From Amblyomma americanum (lineage: Eukaryota > Arthropoda > Arachnida > Ixodida > Ixodidae): a stretch of 64,000 bases of DNA. Shown piece after piece: positions 1-10,246 of this stretch (its first letter is position 1; each line of letters opens with the position of its first letter). The notes under the pieces are model-generated. The model was not told the DNA's origin, ran no database searches, and worked only from the letters and a program-made list of their open reading frames with translations. The stretch covers positions 24,100,269-24,164,268 of the forward strand of contig NC_135505.1 in assembly GCF_052857255.1 (NCBI RefSeq). Reading direction: 5' to 3'. Both the position numbers and the translations under genes were made by a program.

Positions 1-1576
1 TTTTGCACGATTTAAAATCCAGAGTGGGAATCAACATTAAACGGCATTGGGGACAATTTTAAGCAGTTTTTTTCTTAGTGAAATTTTGTTAATGGTTTTC
101 CCTGGGTATGTTGGTATTTGTCAAGCAGCACGAAAGCAAATGACTGCTGAGAAAATTGTAGTGAAAAATTTGCCCCCCCCCCTCCCCCTAAATTAAAAAC
201 CATGACTGTTTATACCGACCGGATTCCATGGTCTCCGCTTTGATGTGAAAGACGATGAAGCCTAGCTTCCTGGATCCTGACCCAAAATTTCTCTCTATCC
301 ACGACAGTTTCCATGGGAAATCGGCCGGTTGTGGCGACACCTTTATTTCAGTTTTTAACTTTAATAGTTCGCAACAGTTCCGTTTTCAGTGGGCGTAACT
401 TTGTCGTTAAAATACGCCTATCTATCGATACAGGCTACCTGCGACTTCTCCCGAGAGTTGCTTTATGAGGATATATCAAAGCAAAAGCACTACCCGTCTC
501 CTTTTTTACAAGCAATACCACCGCTAAAGCGTACGCATCGTTTCCAAAGGAGTAGCTTTAAATTTGAATTGACTCCACCCAGACATTAAACGATTATGTT
601 TTGCGTCTGTCGTCATCGCTCCTTGAACAGAAGAGTAGTGGTGCAATGTTTCTGAAAAGACTGAAAGCCTGTGTTTCGACCAAATAGTTTCGATGAAGGC
701 ATCCATGGGCTACGTGTCTGCTCGAGTTTAACGCACGCAGGGCAGGAAATGAGCCAGCATTTCGCATCCAGCTTGACACGATAGGCACTGAAGATTATTT
801 TATCTAGTCGGAGTTGTATTCTCTGTGTTTGGCAGGTGATGTAGTTTTACGCAATTGCTAAAGAAAAACTGAATGGTTCAGGAGAATTTTAAGCAGCTGC
901 TCTAGAGCATTCCTTCGTGCATTACGTGACTTGTTCATATATTTCTCTCACTTCGAATACTTTCCACAACATGCAAGAATTACCCGGAAGGATTCTCTTG
1001 TGATACGTCAAGCAGGCCTCGGGTGCTATCCATAGAATTTTCTGGTAGTAAACCACTGTAAAGTGTTATTTTGTAAATTTTTATTAGGTAATGCACTGCT
1101 GGGGCTTTTAGGCACTTCAATAAAATATGCGAACAGTTTCTTTGCTTCACTGGCAAGCACGAAATGGAGTGTGTCCTAGGTAATATGCATTTGACAAATA
1201 TTTTCTAAACCTGTAAGTAACTATGTAATTAATGTACAAAACATAAATTTAGTCTATCTGTTCGAAAAGTTGCAAACACCCCATATATTAACAGGTTGCT
1301 GCGTTGGCCAGTTGGTGATCGATTATAAAAGGTGCTTTGGTGCAGCAACAGACACGAAACAAAGCAGAAAAAATTATTGTTTTTGAGGAAACAACAGGCG
1401 CAGAAACTGTGTCACTTCTCAATGGGTACCACAACCGCGCCATACGGAAGTGACAAAGGGGGAGTAGAATAAACCTAATTGAGGAGAAAGTGGGAGAAGG
1501 GGGTGGTTGGAGACCGCTGGCTGTTGTTCAGATGCCGTGGAAAGGCGGAAGTGAGAGGAGAAAAATAGAACGAGGT
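1..1576. other. Unassigned AT-rich stretch
   Basis: I see no recognisable gene or element here. There is a C-rich run near 171-186, and only short reading frames under 70 codons with no motif. It may hold old, unrecognised repeat sequence. Confidence 0.5.
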
Positions 1577-1730
1577 GCCCAAGTGGCCTAATATGTGCGT
1601 GTCGGACTCGCAACCTAGGGTCAGGGTTTTGGTTCCCAAATGATCACCCCTATTGTCTGTTCACCGCACATTTTTTACTTCATATACTTACAAGCCCTAA
1701 TAGGTTTGAGTCACGTTGCCACCTTATAAT
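1577..1730 (+). repeat. Possible tRNA-derived SINE relic
   Basis: The start reads like a degenerate tRNA gene: an A-box-like AAGTGGCCTAATATG, then an anticodon-arm-like segment, then a B-box-like GGGTTTTGGTTCCC about 50 bases on. An unrelated AT-rich body follows. This is the usual build of a tRNA-headed SINE, and ticks carry such elements, but no target duplication is clear. It could also be a tRNA pseudogene. Confidence 0.35.
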
Positions 1731-1916
1731 CACCCTCAGCCCGACTACGTCCACTGCAGTATAAAGGCCTCTCCCATACTCTCCAATTAACCTTCTCCTC
1801 ATCAAGCGGCGGCCGCCCTATCCCAACAAAGCTCTTAATTTCATCCGCCCACCTAACTTTCTGCCGCCCCTTGCTATGCTTCCCTTCCCATGGAATCTAG
1901 TCTGTGGCCCTTAAAT
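1731..1916 (-). mobile_element. RTE-clade LINE, 3'-end fragment
   Basis: The minus strand encodes the last part of a tick RTE-type LINE ORF2; the same block recurs at 49658, 59305 and, in the other orientation, at 16905. On the plus strand it reads as CAGCCCGACTACGTCCACTG followed by the CTCTCCAATTAACC and TTTCATCCGCCCACCTAAC blocks seen in the other copies. It is truncated and diverged, with no functional coding capacity. Its right edge meets the Penelope-like 3' region near 1917. Confidence 0.7.
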
Positions 1917-3284
1917 GTGCACTAAAGAGGAATCCGAACGTGTGAAGAAGAGGCGAACAAGAATATAAGCGCAACAACACGACACAAAGAAGGAGGAAAC
2001 CGACAGGACATGCGCTAACTTGCAACACTTTGCTGTCTTCATAAACCGCCGCGTATATATCAACCACAGGGGGGGGGGGGGGGGGGGTAAAGACAGATAG
2101 GGGGGAACACAGTTGAAAGCACGTGCGGCACAACAAGAACAGGTGATTCCGCAGATACTATGCCATATCTAAAAACTGACATTCTTTTTTATACATCACG
2201 ATCGACGGGGTGCTAACACATGCACTCCCACTCTTACATATTCTGTGCGCTTCTATCAATTCGCGTGCGATCGTGTCTTTACTTTTGCAGATTACACTTG
2301 TTTCCAGAAGTTTTGCTCCACATGCCTACTTTCTTCCTTCTTCTTCTTTCCCGCAATCCTTACAGTGAAGCGGTAGATTTGACCCGGTCCCATTCTTTAA
2401 TGACAGACTGTGTTCTCTCAAACGGTCATTAATACATCGCCCCGTTTGGCCGATGTAAGTTTTACCACACGTCAGTGGGATGCTATACACAACTCCAACC
2501 GCACAATCTACAAAAGGATTAGCATATTTCGTTTGGCAAACTTTATTCTTGTCCTTATCCGGGTTAGTCATTCGGCACAATGCGGCGTTTCCTGGGAGCA
2601 GAAAAAACCACTGGCACCTTGTACTTGGAAGCAACATTCTTAAGATTATGTGCAACTTTATGCGAATACGGGATCACAACTGGTCTAATTTTCTTTTCTG
2701 AGGTTCCACTTTCGTCTCATTTCTTTTCGTACTTTCTTCACCTTTTTTAGTAAAGCTTCGCTGACTGAGCTCAAGACCGAAGGTGGAAAGCCCGCCTGTT
2801 TTAGCTTCTGAATCTGGGCGTAAAAGCTTTCCTGCGCTTTGTGGCAACACGACTTCTTTAGAGAGGATTCCAGGCACATCATGGCGACTGCGCGCTTTGC
2901 CGTTTTCGAATGCGTAGAGCCGTACGGCAACAGTTCCTTGCGGGCACGGGGGCAATACTTCCAGCATGCGCTTTCGTCAGTAATGGTGATGTCAATATCT
3001 AAAAACTGCCAGCTATTTCCCTTCGGGAGCTCATAGGTAAAATCTAAGCATCCAGCGTGATTTTTAAAATCAGCTAAAACTTCTCCCACGACCCGCTGAT
3101 AGGACAAAGATGATTGTTTCCTTAATACATTTAAAAAGTCGTCAACGTACCTAAAACTCTTCAAAACACTGCCGTCAACAAAAGCACCTGCCAAGGCTTT
3201 GTCAATCCCGCAAGAAAAATGTTGCACAGTATGGGTGCCACACACGAACCAATACATATTCCGTTTTGCTCTATTGAATATTTT
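1917..3284 (-). mobile_element. Penelope-like element (RT C-terminus plus GIY-YIG endonuclease), degraded
   Basis: Penelope-like elements encode a reverse transcriptase fused to a GIY-YIG nuclease and move by target-primed reverse transcription. On the minus strand the segment 3284-2685 holds the end of the RT, with the palm motif FRYVDDFL and an upstream QNGICIGS-like block. The segment 2655-2326 holds the nuclease motif GVVYS...KTYIGQTGR...R. The C-terminus runs on to a stop at 2158-2160, preceded by a family-typical tail ending FLDMA. Frameshifts lie near 3220, 2670 and 2330, so no complete protein is made. The 3' untranslated part (2157-1917) includes an 18-base G run (C on the coding strand). 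The element is 5' truncated where the LINE at 3286 begins. Confidence 0.8.
2158..3257 (-). pseudogene. Penelope RT/GIY-YIG polyprotein pseudogene
   Basis: This is the coding part of the element at 1917-3284. Two open segments remain. One of 190 codons (3257-2685) has the RT palm YVDD. One of 109 codons (2655-2326) has the GIY-YIG core with its conserved YIGQTGR. They are in different frames, and the last 55 or so codons are in a further frame. The RT finger domain and N-terminus are absent. The reading is secure from the co-occurrence of the two domains in the expected order; the protein is not functional as it stands. Confidence 0.75.
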
Positions 3285-4968
3285 TAAAATGGCGGGCTCC
3301 CGTTTACTAATCTGCGGTGGTTTTAACGCTAATAATATTGCTTGGGGTAGCGACCACTGTGAAACCCGTGGAAGTGTCGTTTAGTGCGCCGCAGAGAAAT
3401 GTAACTTACGTATTCTGAATAGCGGTTCTCCGACCTTTCATCCCGGTTTTCATTATTCGAGCTGTTTAGATCTGACTCTATGCACTCAAGATCTGGTGTC
3501 TGAGGTGGGGTGGGCCACAGACATTGAGATACGCGGAAGTGATCACTATCCGAAACTGGTGAATCATCTTAGCTTACGATGTCAGGGTGCCCAATGTAAG
3601 TCCAAATTTGCCAATAGGGAAGCTTTTTGTGCCAACATAACTCAAAAAGTTTTCACGGACATTAGTATTGACGACTTCACTGCGATGGTGCAAAATAGCC
3701 TGAGTCGTTGTACCAGGGAAGTCCCCATACCTGACGGGTTCACAAGTATTGGTGGAGAGTACGAGGGAGAGAGCGCACTACGAAGAAAAGCGGAAAGGGC
3801 TTACCGTCGATCCGTGTCTTTAGAATCGTATCGTGAGGCTCGAAGGATTCATTCGCCAATGCGTAAACGTCTACAGTAGTTACAAAGAAAAAAATGGCGT
3901 GACTTCTGCAGTACATTGACTCCTCACACTCCGGTCCCTAGAATATGAATGATGGTCCGCTCCTTAAGCAGGCCGGTTTCTCAGAATAACCCTTTCACAG
4001 CTTTTGCAAAGGCACGGGAAACTGTAGAAACTGACCTGGCTGATAGTTTTGTTGACTTATTCCTCGTCCTGGCGTTTCATTGGACTGCGAAGAATTCAAA
4101 AACTCAGCTAAATATGCGCAGCAAAAAGTTAGTGCTTGCTTCAACGTGCAACGTGCCTATTTGGATTCTGTATTCATAATCGGTGAACTTAAATCTGATC
4201 TTGCGTTGTGCAGTCCAAAAAGGGTTTCTGGGCCTGATGCCATTTCTTATGGAATACTTCCAAATCTTGGACCCAAGAGCACAGCAGTAGTGTTGGGGAT
4301 ATTTGTGGGTCAATGAATTTGTTCCCAATCATGGAAGATTGCGTGTGTCATTCCTGTTTTAAAGCCCTGTAAATCCCCTTTCCTTCTCGACTCCTTTCGC
4401 TCAGTGAGCCTGAACAGCTGCTTGTGTAAAGTGATGGAGAAGTTGATAGACGCCAGACTTCAGTAGTAGTGTTATGAAACAGGAGTGTTTTCTGAGTTGG
4501 CGACTGGATTTCGTAGAGGTAGATGCACTATGGATAGAATTATGGACCAAGTAACATGTGTAGAGCATGAGCGAAGCAAATGCAATACCACCGCCGAAGT
4601 ATTTTTGTATGTCAAGTGTGCATTCGATACTGTAAGTCATATTCATGTCCTGTCAAGTTTGCTAGACCTCGGTGTGAGTGGAAAACCGCTACGTTGGATT
4701 TCCCACTTTTAGATGGCAGGAAAATATTCATGCACTCAAGTGAAGGAAAAAAACGCGGAGCATAGCCTAATGCAAGGAATGCCGCAGGGCAGTGTGCTAG
4801 GACCTTTTCTGTTTAACTCAGTGATGGCGGATTTGCCGTGAAAGCTCCCTTCTGGCTTACATTGTTCGTTATACGCATATGATGTCTGCATTTGGGTTTC
4901 TGGCAAAACTGCAGGCCTCATCCAGTCTACCTTAAAAGAAGGCCTTAATACCATTGACTGCTTTTTAA

Positions 4969-4984
4969 AAGAGAGAGAGAGAGA
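4969..4984. repeat. (GA)n microsatellite
   Basis: This is a short run of GA dinucleotides inside the dead LINE RT/RNase H linker. It is probably slippage after the element died. Confidence 0.8.
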
Positions 4985-5623
4985 TGATGCTTACTCATAG
5001 AAAAGCAGCCGTTCTGCCCTTTGCTCGTAAGGATTTGAAGGATTTCTGTCTCTGCCTCCATGATCAATCTTTAGCGTCTGTTAAGCAGTACCGTTTTCTG
5101 GGTGTAGTTCTTGACATACAACTCTCATGAGCTCATCATATAAAATTTATAGAAGACCAGGTGAACTCTGTTGTGAACGTGCTACGCACGCTTGCAGGTA
5201 CGTCTTGGGGTTGTTCTTCGTCTTCTCTGCTCACAGTTCACAATGCACTCATTTATCAAAAAAATTGTGTACTCCTCACTGATTCTTCACGGTCTGTCAC
5301 GAACCTCCGAGGAGCGCCTGAAATGACTGTTAGCTAGGGGTCTCCGTGTGTATTTGGGAGTTCCTCAAGCGACTTCCAGCAATCTGGCGATCGCTGAAGC
5401 ACGGCAGCCTCCGTTTGAAGTGTTATGAACAACAGATACCTGTAGGCACGTTTTCCGCTGATAACCCTGCATGAAAGGCACCCATTAGCTTTCGCGCTTC
5501 TTGAACGGAGTGGAAGTCATATACATCAAGTGTTTCAACACCACCGTCAGCTTCTTCCAAGTAATGAATTTTGAAAAGGAGACAGAAAATCCCCCATAGC
5601 TCTTAGTTACGCCTACAATACAG

Positions 5624-5986
5624 TTGTCTGTCGAACGGTTAGTTAGTAAACGTGACATGATGATATTCGCTGCTCAGCAGTTAGCACTTTATCAGATACC
5701 CATGCGGTATCCCGGTTACATTCATGTGTATACTGATGGTTCCAGTCATCAAAATTTATCAGCGTCCGCATTTGTGATTCCGCACCTGAATGAGAGACGG
5801 GCATGTAAACTGGCTCACGCGACAGAATCAACGACTGCTGAGACTTCCACTATTTATTTGGCTCCCCAGTTCATCTCCTCTGTGCTACACTCGCGTACGT
5901 GGATAATGTTTAGCGATTCCCCATCCGCACCAAAATCACTTGAAAGACTGTACCATGAAAAGCTAGACTGGTATACGAAGTTCTGA
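5624..5986 (+). pseudogene. LINE RNase H domain remnant
   Basis: This 120-codon open segment is the longest intact piece of the I-type LINE. It carries RNase H hallmarks in order: YTDGSS (first catalytic Asp), the glutamate in TTAET, and Asp in FSDS. RNase H in such elements removes the RNA from RNA/DNA hybrids during element copying. A matching WIP-x-H-x-GIPGNTKAD-like block follows near 6040-6080 in another frame. The preceding RT is dead, so this is a pseudogene. Confidence 0.75.
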
Positions 5987-6256
5987 ATGAATTTTTTACC
6001 AAAAAAGCCACCAAAAAGCAGCCTATTACAGTTTTCAAGTGGATACCCAGAAAATGCTTTATTCCCGGAAACACTAAGGCGGATGCAGCGGCTGGGCGAG
6101 CGCACTCCAAAGCCCTCACTTCTGGCCTTCCGTTGTCAACAGGGGCGCTGCGCCGTTTCTTGAAGATAATGCGATATGAAATGAACGAAAAGATTTGGAT
6201 TGAGCCAAACCATACAGGTTCTGAGCTGCATTTCATCGATTCGTTGCTGCGGTTTA

Positions 6257-6260
6257 ATAT
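6257..6260. other. Target-site duplication ATAT (left)
   Basis: ATAT directly precedes the left LTR and is repeated at 11392-11395. Removing the element and one copy rejoins the LINE C-terminal coding sequence. Confidence 0.85.
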
Positions 6261-6405
6261 TGTACAGGTTCTATTTACAAATAATATATACAAGGCAGGT
6301 CGAGAGGAGCCTGGTGCGCCGGCGGCAGGATACTTGACTTCCTCTTGTACTTCCAGCCGCCGCACGTCTTCTTTATTCCTCAGAGCCCATGCGCAGCACG
6401 TGACA
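6261..6405 (-). repeat. 3' LTR of the Gypsy element
   Basis: This 145-bp LTR is bounded by TGT and ACA and is about 97% identical to 11246-11391 (one indel and three substitutions by eye). On the minus strand it contains an AATAAA signal (GGAATAAAGAAG) suitable for 3' end formation. Confidence 0.95.
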
Positions 6406-6416
6406 TTTCCCCGTTC
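6406..6416 (-). promoter_or_regulatory. Polypurine tract
   Basis: The minus strand reads GAACGGGGAAA directly before the 3' LTR. This is the usual plus-strand primer position and composition in LTR elements. Confidence 0.7.
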
Positions 6417-6443
6417 GCAGACGAAGCCCTCTGGGCCAGTCAA

Positions 6444-8327
6444 TCAATCGGGGTCCCGAGAGTGGAATGGCTTCAGCCGTGCGACATGCACTACCTGGGT
6501 TGTCCTTGAGCGGCGTCCTTGCGTTGATTGGGGAGAGATGACATAGTTGAGGTCATTGAGGCGAGCAACAACGATGAACATGCCTGTGTAGTGGGATAGC
6601 AGCTTTTCTGATAAGCCACAATTGCGTAGGGGTGTCCACAACCATACAACGTCACCGGGAAGGTAGGAGACATCCTTGCGCCGGCGGTCATAACGCTGCT
6701 TAGAGCGATGCTGTGATGCCAAGGTGCGTATCCGGGCAATCCGCCGGGCTTCTTCAGCGCGACATAGAGTGTTGGCAAGAGAAGGCTCGGTGTCGAGAGA
6801 GAAAGGTAAGATGCTGTCGAGGGAGCTTCGAGGCGGACGGGCATAAAGAAGGAAGAATGGGCTGTAACCAGTTATTTTATGCCTCGACGTGTTATAGGCG
6901 TATGTAATGAAGGGAAGCACGTCGTCCCAGTTCTTATGGCGGGAATCGACATACATGGCCAGCATGGTCGTGAGTGTCCGATTGGTACGTTCAACCAGTC
7001 CATTAGTCTGGGGGTGGTACGGCGTCGAGTGGCGAAAATGGCATGAACTAAGACGCAGAAGCTCTTCCACAACGTCTGCCGTAAACTGGCGACCGCGGTC
7101 ACTGATAACAACTCGAGGAGGTCCATGCCGGAGGATGACAGCACGAAGAAGGAAGAGCGAGACCTCAGCAGCGGTGGCGCAAGGTAGGGCGGCGGTCTCA
7201 CAGTAACGGGTGTGGTGATCAACGCACACTATAATCCAGCGGTTACCGTTGGACGAGCGGGGAAACGGGCCGAGCAGATCGAGTCCAACTTGTTCATATG
7301 GCGTGCTTGGAGGTGGCAAAGGATGCAGGCGTCCAGGCGGAGAAGTCGTGGGAAGCTTGAACCGCTGACACTGCACGCAGGTGGCCACGTAGCGCTGAAC
7401 GATGTGACGCATTTTTGGCCAGTAAAAACGTTCTTTGATGCGGTTAAGGGTCCTGGCAAACCACAAGTGCCCAGCCGTGACGTCATCGTGCATTGCCTGC
7501 AGAACAGAGGAGTACAGAGTAGCCGGAACGACGAGGAGAAAGCGCGCACCTCCAGGCGAGTAATTCGTTCTGTAGAGTAAACCGTCGCGAACGCAGAAAG
7601 GGCTTGCGGATGTCGGGTCACGGGCTTCGGCAAAAAGCGGCGCCAAGTGCTGATCCTTGCGTTGTTCCATCTGGAAAGTGCCAAGATCTGGAAACTCTTG
7701 GGAAACGGCAGCGAGATAGTCATCGAAGTTTTCATCATCGGAAGTAGTAACCGTGAGCGGCAGCCGCGAGAGGCAATCTGCGTCGGCGTGTTGGCGGCCA
7801 CTTTTGTAAGACACTTTGAAGTTAAACTCTTGGAGGCGTAACGCCCAGCGGGCCAACCGACCGCAGGGGTCGCGCAGATTGACCAGCCAGCACAGAGAGT
7901 GATGGTCTGTGACGACTGTAAAAGCACGTCCATAAAGGTACGAACGAAACCGTTGTACGCCGAAAACAACGGCGAGACACTCTTGCTCTGTTACAGTGTA
8001 ATTGCGTTCCGACTTGCTGAGGGTGCGACTTGCATAAGCGACAATGTGTTGATTGCCCTCATGGCGTTGGATAAGCACAGCACCCACGCCGATGCCGCTG
8101 GCGTCAGTGTGGAGTTCAGTCGGTGCTGTCGGGCAGAAATGACGCAATATTCGCCGCGAGGTGAGGAGAAACTTGAGCTGCCGAAACGCGGAGTCGCATT
8201 CGGGAGTCCAGTGGAAAGGGGTGTCTTTCTGCAGGAGACTTGTAAGCGGGTAGGCTAAATCAGAAAACTTCGGAACGAAACGCCGAAAATATGAGCAAAG
8301 TCCTAGGAAACTCCTGAGCTCTTTCAC
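6444..8327 (-). CDS. pol: Gypsy Pol, C-terminal part: RNase H and integrase
   Basis: An uninterrupted 627-codon frame directly following the UGA at 8328-8330 and in the same frame as the upstream protease-RT. It opens with the RT thumb/connection block ELRSFLGLCSYFRRF. RNase H follows (LHTDASGIGVGAVL near residue 72; TEQECLAVVF; TDHHSL). Integrase has an HHCC zinc domain (H..H in DDVTAGHLWFARTL, then CVQCQRF) and a DDE core (GLDLLGPF, VISDRGRQF, NGLVERTNRTL). The tail has a GLSEKLLSHYTG block. All catalytic residues I can identify are present. RNase H removes genomic RNA and integrase inserts the cDNA. As written it could only be made by reading through the UGA, or from an internal start such as the Met at 8327. 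Confidence 0.9.
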   Translation of the reverse strand: MKELRSFLGLCSYFRRFVPKFSDLAYPLTSLLQKDTPFHWTPECDSAFRQLKFLLTSRRILRHFCPTAPTELHTDASGIGVGAVLIQRHEGNQHIVAYASRTLSKSERNYTVTEQECLAVVFGVQRFRSYLYGRAFTVVTDHHSLCWLVNLRDPCGRLARWALRLQEFNFKVSYKSGRQHADADCLSRLPLTVTTSDDENFDDYLAAVSQEFPDLGTFQMEQRKDQHLAPLFAEARDPTSASPFCVRDGLLYRTNYSPGGARFLLVVPATLYSSVLQAMHDDVTAGHLWFARTLNRIKERFYWPKMRHIVQRYVATCVQCQRFKLPTTSPPGRLHPLPPPSTPYEQVGLDLLGPFPRSSNGNRWIIVCVDHHTRYCETAALPCATAAEVSLFLLRAVILRHGPPRVVISDRGRQFTADVVEELLRLSSCHFRHSTPYHPQTNGLVERTNRTLTTMLAMYVDSRHKNWDDVLPFITYAYNTSRHKITGYSPFFLLYARPPRSSLDSILPFSLDTEPSLANTLCRAEEARRIARIRTLASQHRSKQRYDRRRKDVSYLPGDVVWLWTPLRNCGLSEKLLSHYTGMFIVVARLNDLNYVISPQSTQGRRSRTTQVVHVARLKPFHSRDPD

Positions 8328-8330
8328 TCA
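8328..8330 (-). other. In-frame UGA between RT and RNase H
   Basis: On the minus strand the codons read AAA GTA CCC AAA TGA GTG AAA GAG. The frame is open on both sides for more than 500 codons. In related Gypsy elements this place is a sense codon, so a single change such as TGC, TGT or TGG to TGA is the simplest explanation. Confidence 0.9.
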
Positions 8331-9911
8331 TTTGGGTACTTTGACACTGCTTACAGCTTCAACCTTCTGCGGGTCGGGTCTGAGGCCATCCTTGTCAACG
8401 AGATGACCAAGCACAGTAATTTGGCGTTCACCGAAGCGACACTTCTTCGAGTTCAGCACGAGGCCCGCTCTCTCTATGCAGTCTAGGACAATGGCTAAGC
8501 GGCTGTTATGTTCGGCGAAGGTCCTACCAAAAATAACAACATCGTCCAGATAACACATGCAAATTTGCCACTTCAGGCCACGTAAAAGCGTATCCATAAA
8601 TCGTTCAAAAGTGGCAGGAGCGTTGCAAAGGCCGAAAGGCATAACATTAAATTCATACAACCCGTCAGGTGTCACGAATGCTGTCTTCTCTTTGTCTTGC
8701 GGGTGCATCGGGATCTGCCAGTACCCGGACCGTAGATCCACCGAGGAAAAGTAGGAGGCTGAGTGGAGGCAGTCAATGGCATCATCAACGCGCGGGAGCG
8801 GGTAAACATCCTTCTTTGTGACAGTGTTAAGCCGGCGGTAGTCAACACAAAATCGCCAAGTGCCATCTTTCTTTTTGACAAGGATCACTGGAGCAGCCCA
8901 CGGGCTTGAAGATTCCTGAATGATGCCGCGGTGCAACATGTCACGGACTTGTTCATCGATTATCTGACGTTCGGAAGGCGAGACGCGGTATGGCTTCTGG
9001 CTAATCGGCTGTGCAGATCCAGTATTGATCATGTGATGGGTACGGGAAGCTGAAATCGGCGGTGGTTGGTCGCGACCAAAGTCAAACACGTCCGCATGCT
9101 TCATAAGAACGGCCACTAGTACCTGGCGGTCGCTAGTGGGAAGGGATTTGTTGACCATGGCTAGGAATTGAGAGTCGCTCAGATCGCGGCGTCTAGTTGG
9201 ACGAGACACGTTGTCAGTGATCGCGGCAACTGGTACAGAAAAACGTTCTTCAAAGCCAGCAAGTTTTAAACCACATGGCAATACTGCAGGTTCGTTGGAA
9301 TGATTGACAGTCCAAAGAGTGGCATGGCCCTTGGTCACATGGACGACGCTGCGGGGTACTAGCACACTTTTCTTTGCACAATTAAGGGAACAAGGTTCCA
9401 CCACAGCATCGAAGGCATCAGAAATCGTGCTCGAGGACACAACGGGAACGAATATGGCAGACATTGCTGGAACGACGGTATCTTCAGAGACAGAAAACAC
9501 TTGGGCAACCACTGGCGAGTCTTCTATGAGAGCTGACCGAAGGCCAGGACTTAACGATATGCCACCACTGAGGAAGTCGAGAGTAGCGCCGCACTGGTGC
9601 AAAAAGTCAATACCGAGGATGATATCATGTGTCGAACGAGGGAGCACCGTGAATTCAGTTCGGAACATGTGGCCAGCGATCACTACATTCACAAAACAAA
9701 TACCAATCGGAACCAATGATTCTCCCCCTACACCCCGGAATATAACAGAACGATCCCAAGCGAACATTATTTTACGACCCAGACGGTTCTTGAAAGTTGA
9801 ACTCATCACTGACACCGTGGCACCAGTGTCCACTAAGGCCATGACGCAAATACCGTCCCCTAAAACTTCAAGGCGGTTCCTTAACATAACAATGGGCAGA
9901 GGAATTGGCAC
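8328..9911 (-). CDS. pol: Gypsy Pol, N-terminal part: protease and reverse transcriptase
   Basis: An open frame of 527 codons. The aspartic protease active site is ALVDTGATVSVMS (Asp at residue 28), with the second protease block IILGIDFL near residue 95. The reverse transcriptase follows with PVILVKKKDGTWRFCVDYR, the DLRSGYWQI block, FGLCNAPATFERFMD and the catalytic YLDDVVIF near residue 455. The sequence runs unbroken into the UGA at 8328. Protease processes the polyprotein and RT copies the RNA. The Met at 9911 is only the first Met of the open frame; natural expression would be by fusion or frameshift from gag. All key catalytic residues look intact. Confidence 0.9.
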   Translation of the reverse strand: MPIPLPIVMLRNRLEVLGDGICVMALVDTGATVSVMSSTFKNRLGRKIMFAWDRSVIFRGVGGESLVPIGICFVNVVIAGHMFRTEFTVLPRSTHDIILGIDFLHQCGATLDFLSGGISLSPGLRSALIEDSPVVAQVFSVSEDTVVPAMSAIFVPVVSSSTISDAFDAVVEPCSLNCAKKSVLVPRSVVHVTKGHATLWTVNHSNEPAVLPCGLKLAGFEERFSVPVAAITDNVSRPTRRRDLSDSQFLAMVNKSLPTSDRQVLVAVLMKHADVFDFGRDQPPPISASRTHHMINTGSAQPISQKPYRVSPSERQIIDEQVRDMLHRGIIQESSSPWAAPVILVKKKDGTWRFCVDYRRLNTVTKKDVYPLPRVDDAIDCLHSASYFSSVDLRSGYWQIPMHPQDKEKTAFVTPDGLYEFNVMPFGLCNAPATFERFMDTLLRGLKWQICMCYLDDVVIFGRTFAEHNSRLAIVLDCIERAGLVLNSKKCRFGERQITVLGHLVDKDGLRPDPQKVEAVSSVKVPK

Positions 9912-9952
9912 TATCGATGATCCGGCGACCGCACCTCCATCGGCCGCACACG

Positions 9953-10246
9953 CTAGTTTCCCGGGGACGGTGGGGAACGACGTTGGGGGGAAGGCGAGCG
10001 GCGAGAGCGGTGCGGAGGTGGAGTCAGACTTCGGTCAGAGGCAGGGGAGTCGTTCCGTGGTGGCGCGTAACTGGATGGGCGCTGAGACGATGTGAAGACA
10101 CGGTCATGAACAGGCGCATTGAAACTCAGGCGAGGGTTCGACCATTGGCGCTGGGAGCGGGAAAACTGGCCCCGGCGAAGGCAGAATCTAGAGATGTGAC
10201 CGATCATAACAAAGTGGTGGGTCGGGGGGGGCACTCGGGATAACAC
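9953..10246 (-). pseudogene. Gag C-terminal tail with damaged zinc knuckle (shifted frame)
   Basis: This 97-codon segment is in a different frame from both the main gag and pol. It begins at the broken knuckle (GHISRFCLRR) and continues as an Arg/Ser/Pro-rich, probably RNA-binding tail (RRSPSPQRRSPPSPG). In an intact copy it would be the end of Gag. The break is next to an eight-C run on the minus strand, a likely slippage site, and a short deletion has removed part of the CCHC box. Confidence 0.65.

Larger units (their letters stand above)
3286..6256 (+). mobile_element. I-type LINE, 5'-truncated, left part (split by a Gypsy insertion)
   Basis: The element starts inside an APE-type endonuclease (GGFNANNIAWGS, where the family has GDFNA). 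A linker follows, then the reverse transcriptase: GPDAISYGIL near 4225, a LNSCLCKVMEKLI block near 4410, CAFDTVSH near 4620, MPQGSVLGPFLF near 4780 and YAYDVCIW near 4875 (first catalytic Asp of YADD changed to Tyr). An RNase H domain is at 5700-5960 (HVYTDGSS, STTAE, FSDS). An RNase H after the RT is typical of I-group LINEs. The reading frame is broken many times. Coding sequence stops at 6256 and resumes at 11396, on the far side of the Gypsy element. Confidence 0.8.

Noticed and set aside
1917..2160. Hammerhead ribozyme in the Penelope 3' region
   Set aside because: Penelope-like elements often carry one. I looked for a CTGANGA core paired with a GAAA box on both strands here and at 52320-52640 and could not find a convincing pair.
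5910..6443. 177-codon minus frame
   Set aside because: It crosses the LINE/Gypsy junction and is antisense to RNase H coding; no motif.
9304..10095. 263-codon plus-strand frame
   Set aside because: It lies antisense to the Gypsy protease and gag tail, whose motifs are clear. It has no motif of its own.
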